Below, one piece after another: positions 1 through 12,303 of a stretch of DNA of 64,000 bases. Position numbers and translations under genes: made by a program. This DNA comes from Rusavskia elegans (lineage: Eukaryota; Ascomycota; Lecanoromycetes; Teloschistales; Teloschistaceae), in contig SAUG01000033.1 of the NCBI GenBank assembly GCA_011316305.1, forward strand, positions 124,001 through 188,000, in the 5' to 3' direction. How positions within the stretch are numbered: the first letter of the stretch is position 1; the number at the start of each line of letters is the position of its first letter. Below the pieces are notes generated by a model that was not told the DNA's origin, did not search any database, and saw only the letters and a program-made list of their open reading frames with translations.

Positions 1-1
1 C

Positions 2-547
2 CTTTACGCCGCACTTCACGCTGGTGGCCCCCAACGTTCCATAACCTACAACGTCCCGAATATAATAGTCCGTATAACCTTCACCAGATTCTTCGGCTGC
101 TATATTGTACCTGCCTCCGTAGTCCCCTTCTTTAGCAACGCCCTTGCCTCCCTATTGCACGCCGCTTCGGTTGAGGGTGGCCCTACCGCCCCTCTAGGAC
201 CCTATACGGATTTAATTACGTATATCAACCATGGACTCAGCATAAAATTCAACGACGTCACTTTCCACCATCCTGGTGTCGGAGGCGGCAGCACATGATT
301 CGAGGAAGTACGGGCCATCTATAACGGTATCCGGGACGTGATCCAGCGGTTTGGGTACGAGAGATGCCAGATTGATTCATGAAGGATACTGAACGGTAGG
401 AGCCAAAAGTTCAAGGTGCAACTTCTCATGAGTAGCTATTTCGTCAATGCTCACAGCGTGGCGGGGAAGGTGTTGAGTCTGAGGCCCAAAGAAACTGCGG
501 CGGACAAGCGTGAGACGGTGGCCGGGGGAGGAGTTTCGACCAGTTAG
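2..547 (+). pseudogene. RIP-damaged gene remnant, unknown function
   Basis: From base 2 a protein-like frame (starting LYAALHAGGP) runs about 180 codons to a TAG near 547, broken by two TGA codons at about 287 and 380. Both TGAs sit where Trp would fit (GGGST-stop-FEEV and QIDS-stop-RILN), so TGG to TGA is the simplest explanation. That is a G-to-A change as RIP makes. The left end lies outside the window, so start and full length are unknown. Residue composition is ordinary (PFFSNALASLLHAASVEGGP, YINHGLSIKFNDVTFHHPGV) and unlike retrotransposon pol. I do not recognise the family. It could be a host gene or a repeat-borne gene caught by RIP leaking from the adjacent island. Confidence 0.5.
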
Positions 548-996
548 CGATAGGTGGGGCTTGTTGCAACCCTTCGCGGACCAAGCGAAAGAAAGGTCCG
601 ACCTCTACCACTGCTACAAGGCTCCCGAGGCATGCACCAATCACTCACCTCTCGTAGCCATAAGAACGAACTCGCAAGATCCCTGCTCCACGCCTGTTCT
701 ATAAGTGAGCAGTATACAAACTTTAAGATTCACCGAGGACTAACCTCACAGCTTAGTCCCTCAGCTCAATCCTAGTCTGTCCAAGGGCCTCAATTTCCGC
801 CAAGATCACCAGACGTCGACTCTTCGCCGCATAGCACTTTACTCTGTATTCTTCGTGCATCAGAGCTCCCTTGAAAGTATTCGGCGCACTGCTTGGCTTT
901 CTCTGCCTTGATACCGTGGACATCCTCCTCGACGCGTATGCCTTTTGCGGCCCGGCCGAAAGCTGCAAGCGGCAGGGATTTATCTCGGCGGGTGGG
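548..996. other. No supported gene
   Basis: Moderate-GC sequence with only short overlapping frames on both strands. No domain, intron structure or RNA gene was recognised. Confidence 0.5.
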
Positions 997-1440
997 TCAA
1001 GCATCCAGAGTGTGGGGGGCGATATTCGAAGAGCCATGGCCCATGGTGAAAAGGAGCCGTTGGACGAGTGGTGATTGATCACGAACGAGTAATCCTTGGC
1101 TCTGGACTTTCTTCTTCAGGCTGCACTCGTCTTGGAGAAAGTAGTAGATACTCTCCATCTCTTCCAACCCCCATTTCGTAAGGTAGCCCATGAACTCTTC
1201 AGTGTCGTATGCTGATAGTCTGTTGCCAGCACGTCGCTGTGTTCTTCTAGGACACGGGAGTTGGCATAGCAGCCACAATCGCCAGATGGCGCGATGGATG
1301 CGATGGAGCTCCGAGGGAGTAACGGGCTCTTCTTTATGAACTGCGCGCTCCTGATTGACAACTGGAATGACCGGTCTGACACATCGCGACTGTACAAGTG
1401 CACTTATCCCACGTCGCGATGTCTTTCTGGATGATGGCGA
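997..1440 (-). pseudogene. Fragment of a fungal hypothetical protein gene
   Basis: On the minus strand a frame stays open from about 1440 down to the TGA at 997 without an obvious start. It includes TPSELHRIHRAIWRLWLLCQL, then YDTEEFMGYLTKWGLEEMES and IYYFLQDEC. The pattern of an 'SELHRIHRAIWRLWLLC' helix followed by an 'FMGYLTKWGLEEMESIYYFL' helix resembles uncharacterised, often F-box-associated, proteins common in ascomycetes; this comparison is from memory. Upstream a second frame (NPLVALRDLAIIQKDIATWD, about 1380-1455) looks like the same protein shifted by one base, so a frameshift or unrecognised intron separates them. Probably a decayed gene. Confidence 0.35.
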
Positions 1441-2858
1441 GATCTCTCAAAGCGACGAGGGGGTTGAATAAAGTTCTGATTCACGAGGTATATCACTCTC
1501 TTCGAGCGTATCACAGAAGGCGCCGTCGAAACCGTTCGGACCATTTCTGGTAGGGCCATAGCACAGGGAAAGTATTAGTGAAGCGATTGGCTGGAATTGT
1601 AATGGCAATGAACTCTGCATTGCGCTGAGGAGTAGCACTTTGTATCGCTTCACAAACAAAACCTGTTGGCGACGTTGAACTAGTGCACACAGAGACTGGA
1701 AACCTGAATGAGACTGGATGTTGTAGTGAATCTTATCCGGTAAGCCTTCCCAATGCTAATTCATTTTTGTGATGACCATTAAATTGAGCGAATGGTGGAT
1801 ATTCTGTCTTCTGGACAAAGGTAGTAAAGGTGATTCAAAACAAGATCCATCAATAACACATAGAACCAACAGATGTGTGAGATGGGAACGAGAGATGAAT
1901 ATAGAAAATGGGGTCGAAGACGATAAATGTAACCTGCAGCTACATAAATTTTTAGTACATTTTAAACTCGTTTTTTTTAATGGCAAAGTGCGTCGATGAG
2001 TTTTGAGCCCTGCAATTCATTTAATCATGCACTTATAGATGCTCGTTGCGCCCAATACGTGCTCGGTGGGTCATAGTCCCAGTCAGTATTATCGATGTGA
2101 GCCTGCGTATGCAGGCAGAATCTGTATATTCTAATAAAAAGTCACGTGTATAGCCTAATTAGGCTTAGTGTATTCCTTAGCGTATATATCTTGTAAATTA
2201 GCTTCTCTATAGATTTCTGCACTTTATCACATCATCATCAATGCCTCCTTTTTCTAAAAGCTTTCAATCGATGTAGCTTTGACGAGGAAACGCTCTCGGC
2301 GATTGGATACTGAATCATTGACAAGATATATATAGCATCGAGTAGCTTGCAAAATATATTACCTCTAAACGAAAGGTTTTGATCCCCGACTATCTTTCCG
2401 TATACGAAAATAAATAGGATTAGCTCTACTATACTATTTCTAGAATTTTTTTTAAAATTTTTTTTTTAACTATATATTCTAATTATATACTATATTTTGA
2501 CGATATAAAATTTAAAGCCGAAATTTTTAGATCTTTTAACTCTATTATTATATTATTAGTTTTTAAAAAATCTATTACACGCGACTTGAATTAAATAAAT
2601 AATATTTTTTTAACATCGTTTACTTCGATTATTGTTAGATAGATATATCTCTAGGGGAGTGTACGATTGTAAACCAGACGAAAGATATATTATAGAACTA
2701 ACTTATACTTTAGAAAAACTGAGATATAGCCTAGTAATAAGAGAAGAGAAAAAGCGGGGAAGGATCGAAATCCGATACGCTAGCGACGCTCTGGCGACTA
2801 GGCGGCGAGTCTCGTTTCCAAACGTTCCAATTATATCTCCAGAGCCTATATGACGCGG
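1441..2858. other. Transition into the AT-rich island; no intact gene
   Basis: GC falls steadily from about 2000 onward. A T-rich tract lies near 2447-2470. A 73-codon open frame (2632-2853) with RIP-like composition contains ERYIIELTYTLEKLRYSLVI and a basic stretch. If element C is removed it reads on into 19957 with occasional TAA/TAG, so it may be a RIP-mutated gene that C interrupted. No product can be named. Confidence 0.4.
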
Positions 2859-3248
2859 TGTTACGTCCACGATTCCACGGAGAAACTTTAGAAAATTAAC
2901 CAATTAAACGAGACTAATTATCTATAGTCGTCTATAGCTATTATAGCCGACCTTTATAATAAAAATTTTTAACGGATAATTATCTATCGGTACTATCGGC
3001 TACTTTTATTATATATTTTTCTTACTATTTCTATTAAATAGCTTCTTTTATTAGTCGTTAATATGATTATTAAATATTTTCAGTTATTTTCTTTTTAATT
3101 ACTTCTATAACGAAAATACTTTTATAGCTATATAGAATTAGTTATAATAATCTATATTAGAATTCTTTTACTATTTAATAGTTCGGATAATATTTATAGC
3201 TATAGCTAGATTTAAATATAACGTTTTCTAATATATAGAAATATTATA
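2859..3248 (+). repeat. 5' LTR of element C
   Basis: Begins TGTTACGTCC and ends with a degraded form of GGGACGTTACA. It is about 20 bp shorter than the 3' copy. The motif TATCGGTACTATCGGCTAC is shared with the LTRs of element B, marking one LTR subtype. Confidence 0.75.
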
Positions 3249-3721
3249 TTTTAAAAACTCCGGAAAATAAATAAAAATCGAATTTTTATTTAACAAATGT
3301 TACTCGGATAATCTATAGATATACTAGTTAATTCGGAAATTTCGAAAAATATTATATCGAAAAACTATATAAAAAGATTTGATATTTCTTTAATTAAAAA
3401 AACGGAATTTTATTTTATAGAAACTATTAATAAAATAGATTTTATTAAAATCTAGTTTTAGACTAATCTTTTTTAGATATAAAATAATAGATATAAAAGA
3501 AAAATTATTTTTAATATTATAAAAATATAAAGAAAATTATATTTAGAAATTCTATAATTTATAAAATAGAATCTAAAAATTAAATAGATATCGATATAAA
3601 TCAAAATAGAAAGCTATCTATTTAATATATCTAAAAGGTTAGTCGGAATATAAAGAATTTATAATATTTTTATCCGGAAATAGTAGACTAAAAAGAAATT
3701 AGCTACTATAAATAAACTTCT
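3249..3721 (+). pseudogene. Retropepsin part of pol, element C
   Basis: RIP-mutated 5' portion of pol, collinear with the minus-strand start of A2 pol (11893 downward). In the A2 copy the frame reads EALVD followed by a decayed active-site region and then KTEPYFIGTINKIGYIRVKY, as in Ty3/Gypsy retropepsins. Many TAA/TAG codons stand for Gln or Trp. It is interrupted at 3722 by X1 and resumes at 16862. Confidence 0.6.
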
Positions 3722-4147
3722 ATTTAATTATTTGTTTTGGTTTTGATATCCGGTAAATCAATGGTTCGGTAAACAAATCAAGCGTTAGTATACCAGTATT
3801 AAATATACGGTAATAGAATTTATATTCTAGTTTAAATAACGTAAATAACGGTTCTATAGAATTTTAATTTAAATTTACTTAGTAATATAATATATTTTTC
3901 TACCGATAATTTAACGTAGAAATTTTTATAAATAAATATACCTCGCAGTTATCGTTTCTTCTTCTTTTACTAGTAATATAAACCTTTCGTAAGTACTATA
4001 ATTTACTAAAATCTTTTACGTACGTATATATTCTCGTAATAGCTATACCGCAGCTAAACTAGACAATAGTATCTTTATCTATACTAATTATGTCTACTTA
4101 TACGGTCGTCGACTATTTTATTATAACTAGAGTAACCTATTCCGACT

Positions 4148-4557
4148 TATAACGTCCCTGTATATTAGAAGGCGTTACGTTCGAGTCTAGCTATAGCCGT
4201 AGACGTAGTCCGAGCTATTAAATAGTAAGGAAGTTCTAGTATAGATTATTATAACTAATCCTATATACCCGTAGAGGTACGGTTATAATATTATAAGATA
4301 TCTTTATTATATAGTAATTAAAAAGAGAATAGTAGAAATATATTTAATAATTATATTAATAACTAATAAAAGAAACTATCTATAGAAGTAATAAATAATA
4401 TATATAGTAAAAATAGCTATAAAAGCCGATAGGTAGCTATCTACTAAAAGTTCCGTTTAAAAAAGCGGCTATATCGACTATAGATAGCTATAGATAATTA
4501 GGTTCGTTTATTTAACTAATCTTTTTATAGAATTTTTATAGAGTCGCGGATATAATA
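4148..4557 (-). repeat. LTR of A1 (3' in sense)
   Basis: 410 bp. Starts TATAACGTCCCTG (consensus TGTAACGTCCCTG with RIP change) and ends GGATATAATA. The ends are an inverted repeat TGTAACGTCC/GGACGTAACA in less mutated copies. Confidence 0.8.
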
Positions 4558-7077
4558 TAGCTCCTTTTATATTATTTTTTACCTAGCGTATAATCTTTCT
4601 ATAAGGTATAAAAAAGAGTATTTTTTTTTTTTTTCTATTCTATTTTTCGATATCTTTATTATACGTTTTTAGCGAGGAAACCGGTTAAAATCCTTTTATT
4701 ATATTTAATTAAAAGAAATTATAATACCTTTTTTTTATTTTTTATATACCTATAATCTTTTAAAAGAATATAAAGTCGAGATTAGTAGTAATATTTATAG
4801 TAAATATACTCGGGTTTAGAAATTATATAATTTTCTAATATCTAATACTACCTATATATTAATTCTTTATTTTTTTTACTTTATTAACTTTTATAGGAAA
4901 ACGTTTTAAAAATAAAAAGAATAAATTCCGTTCTAATATTACTAATATTTTTAATAAATATTCTAAGGCTTATTATTATATCGAGTTTTTCTTTAATTTT
5001 AAAAAAGAAATTCGTAATAAATATTTAGCCTAAAAGTCGGATTTTCGCCGGCTTTTTAGTAAATAAAAGTATTTTATTATTTATTATCGCGCTTTAAATA
5101 AATATAAAAGTAATTTTATCTTTTAGGAATAATATATATTATTTCGGCTTAATAAATTTAATAATCCGGTTATATTTTACTTTTTTATTAGTTTTATACT
5201 AGCCGCGTAAAAGGCTTTTATTAAGTTAATATCTAGTTTTAATTCGGATAATTTAGATTAATTTTTAAAAGATTTTAATTTCTTTTAATCTATAGAAAGT
5301 ATAGGTATTTAAAGAAAGTCTAGTTAAAAGTTTCTTTATCTTTACTTTTATAACTAGTTTATATATCTATATTATAAGTTATTTTCGGTTTTTTTAATAG
5401 TTTTACTAAATTTTATTTTTTAGTAACTATTTTATTCTATAATAATAAGGACGGATACTAATCGAACTCTTTATTTCTAGATTATATACTAAATACTAGG
5501 TCTAGTATTTCTTTATTCTAGTTTATTTAGTTTAGTTTATAGTATTTAATTCTATCTATAGCTTTAATTATATTCTAGTATATTTTCTTAATATAGTTTA
5601 TCTAAAGCTATTAAATTATTTTTCTACTTTTATTATATTTTTTAGTAAATTATTAGAGGAGATAGTAATACTCTTTCTAAATCTTTATATTCTAGATTTC
5701 TCCGCCTTTTTTAAAGCTTTTATCTAATTTTATAATATTATCGTAATTTATTACTAAAACGGCGTCTATTTCTTTATATAAAAGATTTTTATAGACTAAT
5801 AAATAAATTATTTATAGTTCTATTTTCTTACCTATAGTACTTTTTTCTATTAGTTTTTCTAAAATCGATATTTTCTATTTATTTCCTAGGATAATATAAT
5901 TCCTTTAACTTTTAATAATAGTAAAACTTATCGTTCTAATTAATCTATTTTTTTATTTAACTTTAATATCGAGGATTCTATTATCTTTTATTATTTATTT
6001 ATAAAGATATCCTTTAATTTTATTATAGAATCCTTTTATAACTTTATTATCTTCCTTTCTATTAACTAGAGCTATTATTAGTTAACTTCCGATTTTAATT
6101 TTAAGTACTATTATAAGAGGTTTCTCGGTTTTATATAGTTTAAAATCGATTATTAGTTTTATTCTCTATACTTTTTTTAGTTTTTTAAAATAATATCCTA
6201 TTTCTACTTTATTTAATAGGTAGATAGAATAAGTATTATTATAGTAGACTAACTAGCTTTTTACTATATATTTATAGAGTAATTCTTTTATTACTTTAAA
6301 AAGGTTTTTAGTTATTTTAATTATTTTTTTAATTAGGTAATTTCTTTTAAGGTATCCTATTTTTTTATATAAATAATAAGCTTTAATTTTTAATCCTTTA
6401 GTTTTAGTAGTATTAAGCTCTATCGGATTTCCTTTAGACTTTCTTTTAGCGGGTCCTATTTTACTAAACGCCTGTTTATTTAAATATATTTTATACTACC
6501 TAGTATCGATCTTTATTATAAGTTTAATAAAATCTATTAATAAATCTAGTTTTTTAATTACTATTATAGCTTTTTTAACTTTTATTTAAAATTTTTTATA
6601 GAAGTAGACTTTTAGAGCTAAGTCTTCCTAGTCTATTTTATAAGCTAATATTCTAAATTAAATAGCGTAGGTAACTATCGATTTCTATTATTTTAGAACT
6701 ATTAATCTCTTTTCTATTATTCTATTCTTATTATTATCTCCGAAGGCTTTTTTTATAGCTATAATAAAATTACCGAAGGTATAGAAAATCTATAATATTT
6801 TATTTTCTTTCTATCCTTTTAGATTATTAAGATAATCTTCTATTCGAAGCTATACTTAATTAAAGGTAGCTCTTTCTAGATATAATATTATAAATAGAAT
6901 CTTAACTACTTTATTTAGAAACTAGTTTATATATAATACGAAGTAGATACTTATCTAAATAATTTATAACTTTAAAGATTCTTTATTTTCTTTATAGATA
7001 TTTAGTATTACTGCTTTAATAGTATCGCTTTAATCTATAGATCGGGATAATAAAATTAATATAATTAATTATTAAAA
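4558..7077 (-). pseudogene. gag region of A1, RIP-mutated
   Basis: Minus-strand gag collinear with 24234-26746. Stops are frequent and mostly at former CAA/CAG/TGG codons. The plus strand also keeps moderately open stretches near 4880-5280, whose meaning is unclear. Confidence 0.55.
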
Positions 7078-7487
7078 TATAATATCCCTATATATTAGAA
7101 GGTATTATATTTAAACCTAGCTATAGCCGTAAACGTAGTCCGAGCTATTAAATAGTAAGAAAGTTCTAGTATAAATTATCGTAACTAATTTTATATACCC
7201 GTAGAGGTATAGTTATAATATTATAAAGTATCTTTATTATATAATAATTAAAAAGAGAATAATAGAAATATATTTAATAATTATATTAATAACTAACGAA
7301 AGAAACTATCTATAGAAATAATAAGCGATATATATAGTAAAAGTAGCTATAAAAGCCGATAGATAGCTATCTACTAAAAGTCCAGTCTAAAAGGATAGCT
7401 ATATCGACTATAGGCGGCTATAGATAATTAGGCTCGTTTATTTAACTAATCTCTCTATAGAACCTCTGTGGAATCGCGGACGTAATA
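7078..7487 (-). repeat. LTR of A1 (5' in sense)
   Basis: 410 bp, same length as its partner. Ends GGACGTAATA at 7487, followed by TSD CGACT. Confidence 0.8.
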
Positions 7488-7570
7488 CGACTTTTATAAA
7501 GATTTCCTTTTTACCGCTTTTAAAACGCGCTATCCGATCTTTTTATCTCTTTTTAATCTAATCGACCGGG

Positions 7571-7983
7571 TGTAACGTCCCTGTATATCAAAGGGTGTTA
7601 CGTTCGAGCCTAGCTATAGCCGTAGGCGTAGTCCGAACTATTAAATAGTAAAGGAGTCCTAATATAGTATATCGCGACTAATCCTATATAGCCGTAAAGG
7701 TACGGTTAAAATATTACGAGGTATTTTCGTTATATAGATAATTATAAAGAGAATATATAAGAGTATTTAATAATTATATTAATAACTAACGAAAAAAGCT
7801 ATCTAATAGAAATAAAGGAACGATATATATAATAAAGATAGCCGATAGTACCGATAGATAACCGTTCCGTTAAAACTCTATTAAAAGGGTCGGCTATAGC
7901 GGCTATAGGCGGCTATAGATAATTAGCGTCGTTTAGCTAACTAATTTTTTAGAATATATCTATAGAATCGTAGATACAATATA
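7571..7983 (-). repeat. LTR of element B (3' in sense)
   Basis: Begins TGTAACGTCC with intact termini and ends GATACAATA. It pairs with 14926-15336. Confidence 0.75.
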
Positions 7984-8333
7984 GTTTTCTCTATATCGTT
8001 TTTTATCTAGCGTTTTCTATATATAAGATTTATAAAACCTATCTTTCCTTTTTTCTATTTTCTTTTTTTAATATTTTTATTATACGTTCTCGAAGAGGTA
8101 ATTAATTAAAATCTTTCTATCGGATTTAATTAAAAGATATTATTAGATCTTTTTTTTATAGCCTTTATATTTATAATATTTTAAAAAAATATAAAATTAA
8201 AGTAGGTAGTAATATTTATAGCGAGTATATTTATTTTATTTATACGATTATTTCTATTTAGAAATTTTATAATCTTTTAATTTCTAATATTATTTATAAA
8301 GTCGTTTCTATTTTTATATTTTCTCTAAATACT

Positions 8334-8743
8334 TGTAACGTCCCTGTATATTAGAAGGCGTTACGTTCGAGCCTAGCTACAGCCGTAGACGTAGTCCGAG
8401 CTACTAAATAGTAAGGGAATCCTAGTATAAATTATTATAACTAATCCTATATACCCGCAGAAGTATAGTTATAATATTATAAGGTATTTTCGTTATAAAG
8501 TAATTAAGAAGAGAATAGTAGAGACGTATTTAATAATTATATTAATAACTAATAAAAGAAACTATTTATAGGAGTAACGAGCGATATATATAATAAAAAT
8601 AGCTATAAAGGCCGACAGGTAACCGTCTATTAAAAGTCCTATTAGAAAGGATAGCTATATCGGCTATAGGCGGCTATAAATAATTAGGCTTATTTATCTA
8701 ACTAATTTTTCTATAGAATCTCTATAGAGTCGCGGACGTAATA
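8334..8743 (-). repeat. LTR of A2 (3' in sense)
   Basis: 410 bp. Starts TGTAACGTCC at 8334 and ends GGACGTAATA at 8743. Less mutated than most copies. Confidence 0.8.
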
Positions 8744-11700
8744 TAGCCCCCTTTATATCGCTTTTCTAAAGTTTTTTAAGGCTTCCTAGATATATTTAAA
8801 GTACTTTCTAGGTTCCTAGGTATTTTTTTTATCGGGGAACCCTTTCTATTTTACTAGGAATTCGTTAGTTTCCTTTCTTTCGTTTAAAATTTTCTTAACT
8901 TCGTATTTTTCTCGCTTTTAATAGTACTAATATTTTATTAACGGAATACGATCCGGTACTTTTTTTAGTAATCTAATATAAAATTTAGAGAAAATTCCTA
9001 TTATAGAAGGTTTTAGATATACTATTATCTTTCGAATATCCTAAACTTTAAAAGCTCCTATATATAGCTTATCCAGTTTTCTGTCTATTAAGTTTTTTAT
9101 TATAAGTAAAATCTTATCCTTTTTATTAATATTATAATATTTTCTTATTTTATCTAACCTTTATTTAACTCTTTCTTTTACTATTTAAATCCTTATTTTT
9201 ACTTTATTCTAGTTATTTTTTATCCTATTAATAAAAGATTATACTGCTAGGTTCTTTATATTTAAATATATTTCTCTTCGAATACTCTTACTATAGAGTA
9301 ATTTATTAGGCGTTATTCGGATATCTTCGTTATATAAAGAGTTAATTACTATCTAGGCTATCGGAAAAAGTTAAACCTAATTTTCTCTTTTATCTAAATA
9401 ATAGATCTTTAGGTAAATTTCTAGTATTTAATTTATTCTTTCCGTTTATCTATTAGTCTATAGGTAGAAAGATATTAATATTATTTATTCCGCTCCTACT
9501 ACTTATATTAAGCCTTTTATAAAGTTTAAAATAAATAGCTTATCTCTATCTAAGATAATCTTTTCCGCGATTCTATTTTCGTAGAATACTGTCTATAGTA
9601 ATAGAAAAGCTAACTGCTCTACTATTATAGTTATTTTATATAGTATAAATCTTACGTATTTCGTAAATCCGTTAATAATTATTACTATTATACTATATAG
9701 GATTTATATATACGAGTCGACTAATTCTAGTAACCCTGTAATAAAGTCTAATACGATCTATTAGTACGGTATATCTGGCGTCTACGTCGGTTAATATTTT
9801 TCTACCGGCCCTTAATAGCTTTTCTTTACTATTATATAATCTAGGTAATTTCGAATAAATTCTTCGATATATTTTTTAAATACTGGTATATTAGTATTTT
9901 CTTAAATTCTTTTTAGTATTTTAATAATATTCTAATATCCAGCCGTCTTCGGATCGTACGCTTATCTAATTATATCGTTAATTTCTTTTAAAACTTCTAT
10001 CCTTTTAAATATATTTCCGACTTTTTTTAGTAGGAATCTAGATATTTTTTTAGCAGCTTCGTAATCTGCTCTTCGGCTTAATATATCTATAACTATATTA
10101 TCTATATCTTTAATATACCTGATTTCGAAATTATAATAGGTTATTTCTTCTACCTATTTTATTTATCGTTAGTTTAATTCTTTATCTACTAATAGTAATA
10201 GTAGGTTCTTATAGTCTATATATACTACTACTTTATAATTAGTTCCGCTTATATAAATTTTCTAGTATACGAGGTTTACTATAATTACTAGTATTTCCTT
10301 ATCTATAGTTATATAGTTAACCTCTGCCGGAGTTAATTTCCTTAAATAGTATCTAAATAGTTTCCCGTTCTAGGAAATATATAACCCTATTACTCTATCC
10401 AAAGCGTCTATATAAAAGATAATCTATTTTTTTAGGTCGAAAATCGCCAGAGCTTCTTTAGATATAAAATTCTACTTAAATTTTTTAAATATTTCGTTCT
10501 AGATACGTATCTACTAGAAAGGTACGTTATTTTATAATAAATCAGTAAATAGAATAGTTTTTTTTATATAGCCTCCTATTATATTCTAATAGAAACCTAT
10601 AAATCCTAAAAAGTTTTAAATATCTTTTTTATTTTTTAGGACTGGCTATTTTTATATTATCTATAGTTTATTCGCCTCTATAATAATACTTTCTGGTTTT
10701 ATTACGTATCCGAAAAACGTAACTTCTTATTTATAGAATTCTAATTTTTCTTTTTTAATTTTAAAGTTATATTTTCTAAACCTTTATAATATTTAATAAA
10801 TATACTATATATATTCTTCTTTTATTTCTAAAAAGATTAGTATATCGTCTATATAGACTATAATAAAGATATTAAGATAGTTATATAATACTTTATTAAC
10901 TGCGCGTTATAGGATCGCCGGTACGTTTATTAATCTAAAGGATATAACCAGGTATTCGAAAAATCTATATTTAGTTTTAAACGCGGTTTTCTATTTATTT
11001 CTATATTTAATCTATAATAGGTTAAATATATCTTTTAAATTAAGTTTTATAAAAAACTTAGCTCTTCCGATTTTATTTTTTAGGTCTATAAGAAGCGGAA
11101 GTAAATATTTATCTTTTTAAATTACTATATTAAGTCTTCTAAAATCGATATAAAGTTAAAGATTACTATTTTTCTTCGGGATAAATATAACCGGTTATCT
11201 TATTTTTAATTTAGAGTATTATATATATTTTCTTTTAAAATTATAATCGATATATTATTTTAATACTTTCGATTATTTATTATTTAATCTATAGATTAGC
11301 CTAGCTTTTAATTTTTCCGGCTCTATTATAATAATTTTATAGTCTTCCTAGATATAAGCCGGTAAAGGTAGTTTTCTTTCCGGTTCCTTTAATATATCCT
11401 AGAATTTTTTAAAAAGTTATAGAATTTTATTTATAGTAGTTAATTTTCCTTTAGTCTACTATATCCGAATAAAGGTTTTATATACTTTTTATATCTCGGC
11501 TATCCTTTTAGGTATATTAAAAAAATAGTTTCTTATTTTTATTTATATCGTTTTTTAAACGATTTCTAAATTCTATAATATAAACTATAGAATACCTAGA
11601 TAAATATCCCTTTATATTTTTATAATATCGAAAATAATCCTTTTTTTATATCTATTATTTTATATCTATAGGGGTTTAATCTAATATTTAACTCTAATAT

Positions 11701-11893
11701 ACCCTATTTTATTAATAGTTCCTATAAAGTAAGGTTCTGTTTTCCTAATTAAAGGGACGCTAAACCTTTTTATATAATCTTTTAATATAATATTCTAAAT
11801 AGCTTTTAAATCGACTAAGGCTTCTATAGATTATCTAAATAATATTAGTTAGATAAAAATCCGATTTTTATCTATTTTCCGGAGTCGTTAAAA
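8744..11893 (-). pseudogene. pol (protease-RT-RNase H-integrase) of A2, RIP-mutated
   Basis: A Ty3/Gypsy-type pol can be read on the minus strand. A retropepsin-like start lies near 11893 (EALVD, then VPL and KTEPYFIGTINKIGYIRVKY). Reverse transcriptase spans about 11250-10780 with the catalytic motif YIDD (VYIDDILIF). RNase H and integrase should follow toward 8744, although I could not read their catalytic residues with certainty through the stops. The frame is interrupted by TAA/TAG/TGA, mostly at former Gln and Trp codons. Non-functional as it stands. Confidence 0.65.
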
Positions 11894-12303
11894 TATAACG
11901 TCCCTATATATTAGAAGGCGTTATACTCGAGTCTAGCTATAGCTATAGATATAGTCCGAGCTACTAAATAGTAAAAGAATCCTAGTATAAATTATTATAA
12001 CTAATCCTATATACCCGTAGAGGTACGGTTATAATATTATAAGGTATCTTTATTACGAAGTAATTAAGAAGAGAATAGTAGAAATATATTTAATAATTAT
12101 ATTAATAACTAACGAGAGAAACTATCTATAGGAATAATAAGCGATATATATAGTAAAAGTAGCTATAAAAGCTAATAGATAGATATCTACTAAAAGTCCT
12201 ATTAGAAAGGGCGGCTATATCGGCTATAGGCGGCTATAGATAATTAGGCTCGCTTACCTGACTAATCCCTCTATAGAACCTCTATAGAGTCGCGGACGTA
12301 ATA
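11894..12303 (-). repeat. LTR of A2 (5' in sense)
   Basis: 410 bp, identical in length to its partner and followed by TSD ATACT. Confidence 0.8.

Larger units (their letters stand above)
4148..7487 (-). mobile_element. Element A1: gag-only LTR retrotransposon
   Basis: Two 410 bp LTRs (4148-4557 and 7078-7487) flank a 2520 bp interior. The 5 bp TSD is perfect: CGACT at 4143-4147 and 7488-7492. Sense orientation is minus. The interior is collinear with element A3, where gag and a CCHC-type zinc knuckle (RIP-altered) can be read. No reverse transcriptase or integrase motif was found. The end next to the 3' LTR keeps the AAAAGGAGCTA purine-rich context shared with the pol-only elements. Confidence 0.8.
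8334..12303 (-). mobile_element. Element A2: pol-only LTR retrotransposon
   Basis: Two 410 bp LTRs (8334-8743 and 11894-12303) and a perfect 5 bp TSD ATACT (8329-8333 and 12304-12308) define a 3970 bp element inserted into element B. The 3.15 kb interior on the minus strand begins immediately after the 5' LTR with a retropepsin-like segment and carries reverse transcriptase (FEYLVISFRLINVPAIL, then IFIIVYIDDILIF near 10840-11000). No gag coding is present between the LTR and the protease. The LTR and polypurine context (GATATAAAGGGGGCTA just before the 3' LTR) are those of the gag-only elements. Confidence 0.8.

Noticed and set aside
2140..2240. Similarity of CCTAATTAGGCTTAGTG region to the repeats at 34813 and 38018 and to the LTR of E
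   Set aside because: Limited to short words; a homologous repeat cannot be supported without alignment.
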